Positions 23,561 through 34,944 of a stretch of 64,000 bases of DNA are shown in pieces (the first letter of the stretch is position 1; every line of letters starts with the position of its first letter). The DNA is from Eopsaltria australis (Eukaryota; Chordata; Aves; Passeriformes; Petroicidae), in NCBI GenBank assembly GCA_034509425.1, contig JAVTVJ010000660.1, forward strand, positions 62,001 through 126,000. The letters are read 5' to 3'. Under the pieces are notes generated by a model. The model was not told the DNA's origin. It did not search any database and was given only the letters and a program-made list of their open reading frames with translations. The translations under genes and the position numbers were made by a program.

Positions 23561-25910
23561 CTCCTGAAACTCGGTTAATAGGATTTCAGGGGCTGTCAGC
23601 CAAGCTTGCCAGGAGAGCAGCTGGCAGGGGAGTAACGACAGGAAAAGGGGGCTCTGCAGGAGTGCAGGGGGGCAGTCAGATCCCGGTGTTTTTTGGGGTG
23701 CACAGGTTCCCCCCTGGCTTTGTGGGGTCCTCAGCACAGCCACTCCAGTGGGCAGAGGAATGGCTCTCTGGCCGTGTTTAGGGTTATCCTCCCTGTGCAT
23801 CTTTGTTTTTCACCCAGAAATGTCTTTTTGGTGAGTGAAGAGCAGGATTTGGGCTGTTTGGTGTGAGTTGTGCATGGGAAGCCCATGCAGGGGAAGGCAG
23901 CAGCCCTGGCTCTGGGTGGTGCTGGGGGTTTCTGTCCTGAGCTCTGCTCTGCTCTGACCCCGGTCCCGAGGTCTCTTTGGATGATGTTTCATAACCTCCT
24001 GCTCGTGCCTCACCTCCTAATTACACCACTTAAGACTGAACTCTTAATATTCCTCCTCAGAGCCCCCAGGGATGCTGTTGGGTTGCGAAGCCAGACGAGC
24101 CAAGTGTCCCCAGTGTCCCCAGCGGAGCCTTGGCCTTGTCCAGCCCACCACGGTCCCCCCAAAAGCCCCAGCCCGTGCTCCGTGCCACTAGATGGCATTT
24201 GAGCACTGCTCACCGGGACCCACCAGCACCGGGAACTTCTTAATCCTCCCTGCAAAACCCTCCTGGGTTTCCCTTTCATCTCCAAACCTCACCACTCGCA
24301 CAAGCTCAATTCCTCTTTCAAGGGACAGAAAAGCACCAAGCCAAAATAAACCAAAAATCTGCTTAAAAACGGGGAGCAAGCCCAAAAGCTGCAAAGCAAG
24401 TTGGGGTTTTTTGGTTTTCTTTTTCCTGTAGAGATCGTTTCCTATGGAAAATGTGGCTTGGGCTGCCCCCAAAGGACTTTTTTGCCCTGCTGCAATAAAA
24501 AAATAAAAAGCCCACGTTTTGCAGGGGCCCTGGGTCTTGCAGTAGCCTCCAGGGAGGTGCATCCCATGGTGGTAGAAATTCATGGATGAGCAGCTGGAGC
24601 AGCCTCGTGGATGCTGTGCCACTACTGCAGGTGGGAAAACAGATGGGTTTGAGAAATAATCCTTCAGGTACCACCTGATGGGACTGGAGACGGGGAATTT
24701 TAACCAAATCTGGCTTAGTCTCCCAAGATTGTGGAGGCGGGGGGATAAAAGAGGGATGGGCAGTCCTGACATCCCCACTGGTTCAGCTTTCTGCTCCCTC
24801 TCCACCCTCAGTCAAGGGGCACAAATGACCCCTCCACCCCCCCAGATGACTCTGGGGAATCCCCCTCCCTAAGGAACATGCTGGAGGTGGGGGGAAAAGC
24901 ATCGGGATAAACCTCCCAGGCTGGAAAAACAGCTGAGACCCCCACAGAGCAACCCCCAGCCAGGCATTTCCAGAGCATGGAGCCCTTCGCTGGCTCTCCA
25001 GAGAACAATGGCACTGATAAAAAGGGGCAGCAGGAATCCTTGGAGACACCAATAATTCCTCAACTTCTGGGGCATCTCCCCCCAGAGGAGAACACACCCA
25101 TCCTCCCCACAGCCACCCCGTTTGCTGAGCAGGATCCAGAGAAAGAGGACTTTTTTTTTTTTTTTAAATCTTTTTCTTTCAGTTGTTTATTTTCAAGCTC
25201 CAAGAGGGGTATTATTATAGAGACAGGAAAAATAACAACTGGAGAGCTGTTCTCAGGGGGTAGTGAGTGTCCCTTTAGGATGGAGAGGGCTGATGGCTGA
25301 GGAGGCAGCAGCAGCTCAGGTGCAGGGACACGATGCACCAGGACCCCCTCACCACGGGAAAGCTGCTCAGTGACAAACCCATGGCACCAGCTCAGATCCA
25401 GCCACTTGCTTTCTGAACCACGTGTCAACCTGCTCTTTTATTTTCCCCACGTCCAGATCCCAATAAAAGCAATAAAACTCCCATTTAAAGCCAGGAGCCA
25501 AGGGAGGGGGTGCAGGTTGAGCGCCTGCAAAGCTGGACAGGCTTTTGCTCTCTAAAGAAACAGGAACCAGCTCCTTCAGAAGGTAAAATCTGTGTGTGGC
25601 CCCCTCCCCAAACAGTGCTTTAAAGACTAAAGGTGTCCCTGCACCAGGGGCTGCAGCAGAGGCCATGTGGGTGCTCATCCTGACTCTGCCCTGCAACCCC
25701 CTTGGCCACAGGCATGGAGTCACCAGGAGACAAAGCCAATTCCTGCCCCCAGGGCTGTGCTGGAGACAACCAGAGGCAGCACTGCAGAGCACAGGGAGCG
25801 TGTCCCACCTCCCAGCTCCTCTCAGAGGATGCTGTGCTGAGTGAGAGTGGACACAAAGCCGAGGGAGCTGGAACAAGCTGTCTACGGAAACCTCCCGAGA
25901 GCCAAGAGTT
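23560..25910. other. TULP1-FKBP5 spacer
   Basis: No coding exon was recognised. A poly-T run (about 25151-25165) and further minus-strand AATAAA signals (plus-strand TTTATT at 25437-25442 and 25186-25191) could serve a longer FKBP5 3' UTR. Confidence 0.4.
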
Positions 25911-25914
25911 TTAA

Positions 25915-25920
25915 TTTATT
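25915..25920 (-). terminator. FKBP5: Candidate FKBP5 poly(A) signal
   Basis: AATAAA on the minus strand, about 280 nt after the FKBP5 stop codon. More distal alternatives exist at 25437-25442 and 25186-25191, so 3' UTR length is uncertain. Confidence 0.4.
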
Positions 25921-25937
25921 ATTATTATTATTATTAT
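25915..25937 (+). repeat. (TTA)n microsatellite
   Basis: About seven ATT/TTA triplets followed by TATATA and a T-run, in the FKBP5 3' UTR or just beyond it. Confidence 0.85.
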
Positions 25938-26201
25938 ATATTTTTTTTCTTTTTCCTGCTGTTTGAATGCTATTTGTTCCACGTGGGGTGGTCCCATGGT
26001 GTCCTGCCGCTCCTGCTCTGCCCCCAGTGCACCCAGGGCGGTGGGACGGGGTCGCTTTTCTTGGCGAGGCGCTTTTTGCTTCCACGATCACACAAACTGT
26101 AACAAGCTTTACAAGAAAACACTGGCAAGTCCCAAGGTTTGGCAGCAACCTTTTGCAGTGTGGGCCGAGGGCACGAGGCTATCCCATCCCCTCCTCCTCC
26201 A

Positions 26202-29200
26202 TCATACGTGTCCTTCAGCCTCTTCACCTTCAGCACCAGGAGTTTTCGGTTCTTTCTCGCAAGCCGCCTTCTCTGCTGTTTTTTCCGCCCCGGTTTTGCT
26301 GGCTGCCTCCTGCCAAACAGCAAATAAAACACACTGAGTTGGAAACAGGAGAGGGAAGGGGCAGGCAGGTGACAGGGATGTTGGGAATAGGCACAGGCAG
26401 TCGAGCCTGGAAGGGGAGGCAAAATTGCCCCCCCACAACTCCCCCGTCCCCATCGAACAGCACCACTCACACAGGAGGGTTCTGTTTTCTTGGTTTAGTG
26501 GCTGGTAGAGGTTAAAGCTCACCAGCTCAGGCAGCTTTTGGGGAAGGTGTGGGACCCTTGGGAATGATGTGACCCACCTCAACAGAAGCAGGGCACAGAG
26601 TGAGCATGGATGGATGGAGGGATGATGGATGGATGATGGATGGATGCAGGGACAGACAAGAGAGAGATGAGGATGTAAGGCAGCAGTGTCAGGGTGGAGA
26701 TACAGGACTGAGCCATGGCTGCAGCCCATCCAGAGGGTGCAGGACAGGAGTACTCAGGCACAGGGAAGGCTCGTGCCTGCTCCAGCAGGGACTGTGCCCA
26801 TCAGAGCTGGGCACACAAGCCAAGCACAGTGCCAGAGCTGGCCCTGCCCGAGCCGGTTGCCCCAGCACGCTGCTCCCCAGGGGCTGCACTTAATCCACAG
26901 CCTCAACCTCCAGACACTGCTTCAGGAGAGATTATACTAAAAATGACCCACGCAGATGGCTTGCAAAGCTGTGTCCTCTCTCATTACAGTACACCGGGTT
27001 TTGTTCGGTGGAATTTTGGATTGGAGCCTGTTCTGAGGCAGCGATCTCTCCGCCTGAGCAGAGGAGCAGGTATTGCCTTACCAGCTTCAGGAAATCCATA
27101 CTATCATGTCTCAAAATACCCCTGCCAGAGATGGAATGATACTTCATTTTACTGGCGACCTGGAGTTCATCAACAGTCACTAGCTGGGAGCAGCAAAATT
27201 AAATATCAATGCCAGGCCCTGTGAGCTCCCACTGCAAATGCTTTTATTGATGACTGAGCACCTGATGGCAGCCTCTGCATAAGAGAGACCAAGAAGTAAA
27301 ACACTTCTCCCCACTGCAGCAGGCTCTGTCCTTCCATTCTCAGCCTGATCTATAATTTAATTTGGTTTAACCCATCTCTTCTCATCACAAACCTGTCGAG
27401 CATCCCTCAGCACAACCCCAAAGCAACCCTAGGTGGCCAAAAATGAGGAGCACTCACCTTTGCATCCCTCTCTGCAAACTTTGTGAACATGTTGGCGTAG
27501 ATCCTCCGGTCCCTCTCGTTGTGCTCCTTTGTTTTCTTCTGGCACACGGAGATCTGGGATTTTGCTGCTTTGTTCTGTGGATTCACTTCCAGCACTTTTT
27601 GAAAGTCACATTTTGCCAGCTCGAACTCGTTCATCAATAACCTGGCTTCACCCCTCCTGTACAAGCCTTTCTCATTGTCCTGGTCCAACCCCAGAGCCTG
27701 GAAACACACACAAGTCCCTGTTAACATCTCAGAGCCCTCCCAAGAGATCCCCTACAGTTGGAGCCTCAATAAATCCGTCAAAATTAGGACAAGGTGGCTT
27801 CAAATCTCCAGAGCACTTGCATCTTGCTCAACAAAAATTGCCTCATCTCCATCAGAAGTTGGCAGATCATTAATATAGTTTTATTATCTCTCCTTGCTTA
27901 GAATACCCCTGAGTGTGGCAGTCAGTGGGAGACAAACCCACAGGCAAGAGATCAGGTGTAAAGGCTAAAACCAAGCCCTTCTGTCTCCCTATTTTAGCAA
28001 TGGCATTATAAAAGCCATATATTTACCTCAGGTGTGATTTACCTTTTAGATTAACACAAATATCCATTTCCCATATACAAGATGCTGAAATCCAAGCCTT
28101 TCATAAAAGAATTCAGAGTTTCCTGACAAAGACAAGGCAAAGCCCCATCCCACCCCTTGGTGGACTTGCAGATCCACAGAGCTTGCCTATGTCACAGCCA
28201 GAGCAGAACCCAGTGCCCAGCCCCAGCTTGGGCAGACCCAAACAGCATCCCAAGGTCCTCAGCCCACACAGATCCATTCACATGGATCTGCCTTTGGAAG
28301 AAAAGCTGCTGTAAATGCATGCCCAGGTGGATTTTGAACCCCTAAGAGCCCCTGTGGCCTCTGTGCACACAGCATCCACAGGGACCTCCAGGTGCAGGGC
28401 AGGAGGAGGCACTCAGAGAAGGGGAAAATCTTATTTTCAGCAGAGCTTGCCCATAAATGCAGACCCAGATTGCCACCCACAGCTTTCTAACATTTTGGGG
28501 CCAGGATGATGTTACTCTCCAGGTGCACAAGGGATGCCACCTTCCCGCTGCTGTTTGGAAATTCCTTCTTACATGAAAAGAAATTTTAAAAAACCCCACC
28601 AAACTCCCAACGAGAGCTTGCAGGAGGAGAGGAGGCTCCATCCCCTGGGCTCTACCTTGTCACAGCACTCCACAGCCTTGGCATACTCCCTCAGCTTCAG
28701 GTAGCACATGGCCAGGTTGAGGAAGGCAGCCAGCAGGAAGGAGTCAGAGGCTTTGGACTCCTTTTCAGACAAGCCATACTCCATTTCCAGCCAGGACACG
28801 ATCTTCCCGTACTGAATCACTGCCTGCAGGTATTTGCCTTCCTGAAAGGAGCAAAAAGAGGCTCAGTCTGCCCCTGGAATGTCCCGTGAGCAGGTGACAA
28901 GTGCAATGTGGGGCGTTCGATAAATCAGGGGAAGGAGGAGGATCCCAACTCCTACAGAACCAGCAGGATTGGGGAAAGCTGAGTCAGAACAGGGGGGAGC
29001 TGGGATGCCCCAGCTGGGGAGGGGAATGCAAAGCCCCTCAGCATTGGCTTGGGAAGGGCTGGATCTGCTGTCCTGCTCTGCAGGGAGCACACACAGCCAG
29101 GGCAGTGCTGGGGAAGGAGGAGACATCTCAGGGAGCATAAAACAGTGAGAAAAAAGCAGAGGGAGGGCAGGACTCGCCTTCCCCAGCCCTGTCTGGGGGC

Positions 29201-32200
29201 ACATGGCTTCTGTGACACTGATGGCTGCCAAATTCAGTCCCAGCTCCCCCCCTCTATTCCCCCCTAAATTCACAAACCTTGAAGTACATCGTGCCCTTCT
29301 CCTTGACCACGGCTGCCTGCTCCAGCTTCTCCTTGGTGTCCATCTCCCACGACTCCTTGGCCTGCAAAGGAACACTTGGAGCATTCCCAGTGGAGCAGAG
29401 CAGCCTCTCCTGCCCCAGCAGGACCAGGCCACTCTCTGGGACAGTGTGGTCACACTCAGGGCTCATCAGGGATGAGAGCCTGGAGCCAGGTCCTGCCCCT
29501 GCTTTGGCCAGGGTGATGGCACAGGCAGGGGACCCATCCAGGGAGGTGCAAATCCCATGGATTTCGCCTGTATCCCATCCCCAGCCTTCTCATGGGCACA
29601 GCCAAGCTCCACAGGGCTGGCTGGATGCACCAGCTTTTATTTATTTTATTTATAGCAGCCCAGGGGAAAAAAACAAAAGAGGAAAAAGGAGAAAAAAGGG
29701 GAAGAAAATAAAGGGAAAATAAGAAAAAAGGAGAAAAAAATGAAAGAAAAAAGGGAGAAGAGGAAGAAAAAGGAGAAAAAGGAGAAGAAGGAGAAAAAGG
29801 AGAAAAAGGAGAAAAAGAAGAAAAAAAGGAGAAAAAAGAGAGAAGAGAAAAAGGGAGAAAAAAGGAGGAAAAAAAAGAGAGAAGAGGGGGGAAAAAAAAA
29901 AGGAAAACCAAAAAATAATATTAAAATAAAAAGAAAGTACAAAAGGACAAGGTTAGGAACAAATAAGACACCCAGCCTTGGACCTCAGCCACAAGAATAA
30001 AACAAACCAACAGAGAAGAACAAATTAAGAACACGAAGCTCCTTGGTGACGTGTCCACTTCAGCAGGGGTTGGGCTGCAGCCACGCCAGGGACAAAGGCT
30101 GGAGGCTACACAGGCCCTGACATTCCTGGAACCCAGGGAGGGACTGGGGCACCTCTGCCCTCACCTTCTCAAAGCTCTTCAGGGTCACCTCGTACACCAG
30201 CTCCTCGTTGCCCTGGATGCCGTATTTTGGCTTCCCAGCCTCGCCAAAGCCGTACCTGCAGGGCAGGAGGAGCCACTCAGAGAAGGGGAAAACCTTATTT
30301 TCAGCAGAGCTTAGCCATAAATGCAGAGCCAAATGGCCACCCACAGCTTTCTAACATTTTTGGGGCCAGGGTGATGTTATTCTCCACGAGCAAAGGTCCC
30401 TGTGGATTTACAGTATTGGGAATCATCCCTTCTGGCTGCATTAAAAACATCTTTTTACACTGGTTTATCTCTAGCCCTGGTCATTTCCAGGGAGGCATTT
30501 TCATCTCAGGCACTGGACTTGGATAAAGCCCTTTCACCTGATTTTTTTAAAGCATCTCAGTATTCATGTTTACACACCACTGGTCACTCTTGCTGTTCCT
30601 GCTGGTGTTCTCTGAGACTCTCCTGGAGAGTCCTATTTTCAGGATCACCAGAGCCCTGTTTTCAAGATCACCAGAGTCCTATTTTCAAGATCACCATCTT
30701 CCACAAGTGCTGGAGGCTGAGACCCAGCCAGCATCCCTGTGGAGATGCTCCTCACCGTGGGCTGAGGTAGAGGATGCAGTGCTCTCCCCTCTGCATCTTC
30801 TCCAGGGCCTTGTCAATGCCGATGGGGATGTCGTGGTCCTCCCCTTCTCCCACCACGAATTTCACATCCTTGCAGTCGAACCTGCGGCCGCCACAGAATC
30901 CCTCCAGGTGAACTGCAGAGGGATGAGAGGCACAGCATGGCACCCAGAACCACCTGGAGAAAGGTGGGCTCCAAATTGTCTTCGAAAATATTTTATAAAG
31001 CATCTCTCCCAAAACTCAGCAGAGCCTGGAAGTGGGGAAGACCCGGGGGGAAGAGGGATGGGGAGGGCTTGGGAACATTGCTGAAAAGCAAGGGCAGGCA
31101 TATCTCGTCTAAGCAAGGACCAAACAACAGATAAACATCGTGACTAATATGTTCCCCTCGTACTCAAGTGCACGAGTCAAGTCTTACTGGAACTGGATAT
31201 TGCTCCTGGCACGGCGCCAGGCAAAGTTTATCACGGTGATTACAAATCTTCTATACTGTGCTATACTGCCTTGACTCCTGCCTCCAAAACAAGGCCGTGT
31301 TCTCCCGACTCTGAGAACTCAAAGTACAAGATAAACTCTCTTTTTTATTTTTAATCTTCAACCAGGAGCCGTGCTGTTCCAGCCCCAGACGCTGGCAGAA
31401 GCGCAGCCGGAGCGGACACTGGGTACCTGGCACATTCACCACCTGGCACTCCTGGCTGCCGCTCCACAGCAAGATTATTCTTTATTTATTCAGACCTAAA
31501 GATGTTCCAGGCTTTGGGGACGCTTTTTACAGCCCTTGCATTCTGCTTGCAGGGTAAAAGGCACACACACATGCAGGCAGGCACCAAGTAAAAGCAATTT
31601 CACAAGGTACTCCTACATATTGTTAAAAAAAAAAAAAGCCAAAATAAACAACAACAACAAAAAAGCTTTGTAAGGGGAAATATTCACAACTGTGCTTAGA
31701 GATTTTGCAGCCTGCAAAGACATGAGCTTTACCTTTGCTTGAGGGGAGCAGAATGCAACCTGAGCTGCTGGGGGGCACTGAGCATCCTGCTGGGGCAGGA
31801 CAGGCTGGGTACCAGAAACAGCTGTGAGGGTCTGGGCTCTGCATGGGAGCATGGCTCTGCAGCCTGGGCTGAAGGAAATCTGTGTCCATGCCCTGCCCTG
31901 GCACCTACAGAAGTCCTTAGGATGAGAGGCACGGACCAAGCCAGAGCTGGCAGCCCCCATTCCAAGGGCAGGTGCAGCCCTTGGGCATCACACGGTGCCA
32001 TAAGAGACCCCAAGGATGGGTTCCCCACTCCAGGGACACCAGGCTCTGCCTTGTCACCCCACTCTTGCCACCAAAGCCACGCTGGGACTCGAGCAGAGGA
32101 TGCTCAGGTGCTTGCCAGCTTCCTGGGACACATCCTGCATCCAGCACTGGTGCACAGTGACCATGGAGCTCAGGCTGCTGGGAGCTCACCCAGCAGGGGA

Positions 32201-34910
32201 TGAGGACAAAAAGCAAATCCAGTTTGTCCGGGGACAACCTCTGCTTTTGCACTACCCAAAACCAAGCTGGCTGGTTTTATAGGCACAGGAAACGTGGAAA
32301 ATTCTCCCTAAAATACAGGTAACCCAACCAGCACCCTGCATCTCCCTGCACGTTCCATAATCCCTGACCCCAAAAGCAGCACTGCAGCTCCCCCAGGTCT
32401 GTGATGGGAAGATCCCACTTTAAAACAGGATGCACCAGGGGATGTTGTGATCCTTCCTTCCAAGGATAGCTCTGCTCCGTTTTAATTGCGCAGAAAACAC
32501 ACGGAGCAAAGGGGGGGAAAATCTGCACTCGGGTTTCCAGGAGTGGGTCAGCTGGTTCAGCAGCTCTTGGATTACAGAGAAAAAAAAGTCACTGAAGGAA
32601 CATCACTCCGGTTGCAGCTCTGACTTATTGTTCTCTCAGTGCCTGCAGCGATTTTGTTTTTGAAGAGCTGAGAACAGAGTGTACTGAGTGCGGCTGGCAC
32701 ACGAACTTGATGTGCTGACAGCAATTTGTACTCAGATTAAAAACGGAGAAGGAGGAGGGGTGGGGAGGGGGGGGGGGGAAAGGATGTAACAAAAGCTGGA
32801 ATGCCAGATTTCAACTGCAGCACAGGTTTTAGGGACCAGAACTGGGATTTAGGGTCTGTAAAACTTAAAGCCTGTAAAAACCTTGCTTGCTCCTGGAAGT
32901 GTGGTTTCTTCCAGCCTAATTCCAGCACCTCCCAAAATACACAGCTGAGGTAAACCTTCACAGCCTTGCCGTGTCCCTACAGCTGCTGTGCCACCCCCAG
33001 CACAGTGACCACCACTCAGACAGCAGAATCTGAGTCAAAATCTCATTTTTCTCTAAGAGAGAGCCTCGTCAGAAGACACAGCCACTTAAACCTGTGAGCT
33101 TTATAAGCTCTCACAGCTCAGATTCAATCTCTCAGTCACTGAAGGGACTTTAGGATCTTTGTGTACAGGAGCTCTGGAATTAAGAAAAGAAAGTAAATGC
33201 CTCCAACATGGAGTGAGCTCTGGGAGTTGTCTGAGGGGTTCTTGGGAAGGAAAAAACCCCAAACCCAGTCTGCCTTCCCCTCTCCATCCCCATGAAATGT
33301 CTGCTCCAGAAATGGGACCAGGAGAGGAAGAGCCCAATGGGATGTGAGCTCCTCATCCTCCCATGTCAGCTGAGACCACCCCAGCCTCAGCAAAGCCCTT
33401 GTAATAATTTCCTTCCCCCCACCTTCAGCAGCTCTCCTGCCATAAGGAAGAAAAAAGCCCCATTCTGAAAGAGATGTGATGAGACCCCCCAAAAATACCA
33501 TCAGCATTGGAACAAGGAGGCGAAACAAACTGCTGAGTGCCCCAAATACTCAGCAAATGTTGAGGGAGGAAGGCCTGGCAACTGATGCTTTGGAGGCAAG
33601 GCAGAGCAGGGCTTTTGGCTGATGGCACATCCCAGAGCACCCTGGACACTGCACTGGGATGCAGAAGGGTCGGGGGAGATGGCAGAGCCCTGAAACCCCA
33701 CCAGGATTTGCTTCTTCCACCCTCCCCCCAGCCACTGCCTGAGCAGCTCTGGGGTTTTCCTGAGCTGCTGGTTTTCCACCCAGTCCTGCAGGGCAGCAGC
33801 TCTGGCAGAGCCTCACAGGGACCAGCCAAGGAGAGCTCAGAGGAGCATCCCCAGCTCCTTTCCATCCCATCTGGCCTCTGGATGGGGGTAACTGCATCCC
33901 ACCAGGACACGCGGCCACCTTCAGCCTGTGCAGTGCCAGGGATCAGCTCCTCGCCAGGGATCAGCTCAGGACAGGCTGATCCTTCCAGTTGTCCCACAAG
34001 GGACCAGCACTCACTCTCCACAGTAGCACCTTCATTAGGGTTGGAGTAACCTTCTCCCTTCCTCTTGATCCTCCGGATTATTCCTCCATCCTCAAACAAG
34101 TCCTCGCCTTTGAAGTCAAGCAGCTCGACCTAAAAAATAATAAAGAAAAAGTGGGCAGAGCACAGGGAGGGGGGAAAGGAGAAGAGAAAAACAACAGAAG
34201 AGCCACAAAGCAGCAGTTCATCCCCTGGCTGGAGAACCAAGCCAGCTAATTCTCCGTTCAGCTGACGAGCAGAAGTTGCCCATAAAACCCAGGTCCAAAC
34301 CACAGCATAAAACACACGATTTATGAGAAACTGGGACACATCCAGTACCTGAAGCATAACACAAAGTAACAGCAAAAATAAGTTTATTGAACCTGTAAGG
34401 GCACAACTCAGCTGCTGCTGGAAGATTCTGTCCAGGTCACCCAGCGTGGGCAGGAGCTTCCCCTTCATCCTCTGATGGGACCAGCTCTGACCCTCAGCTT
34501 AGTCCACACTCGGCTTGGAAGGACTGAGCTTTAATTTAGGACTGACTCCCTCCTCCTGCCGTGTCCCAGCGAGCCCTGCCCAGCGAGCACTCTATGCCAA
34601 AATCAGAACTTTCCTACCACCCCTCAGCACTAATGGTTTTTTAGCACCTGGAGGCATTTCCCAGCTGCTTTCTCCTTCCCATGTGCATGCTGAAACCAGG
34701 AATCTGCCCATTCCCCGCCCCATTCCCCTCCTCAGTTGGAGTTTCAGTCCCAGCCTTCCAGCTCAGACACACATTTCTGAGAAAGCCCTGGCAGCAGTTC
34801 CTGGAGCAGAGGGACACGTTTCAGGAATCCAAGCTGGATGGTTTTTTTTGTTGTGTGGTTTTTTTTGTTGTTGTTGTTTTTTTTTGTGGTTTTTTTTTTT
34901 TTGTTGGTTC

Positions 34911-34944
<34 letters not shown>

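Noticed and set aside
29646..29942. Phe/Ser-rich and Lys/Glu-rich frames
   Set aside because: Produced by the polypurine tract inside an FKBP5 intron.
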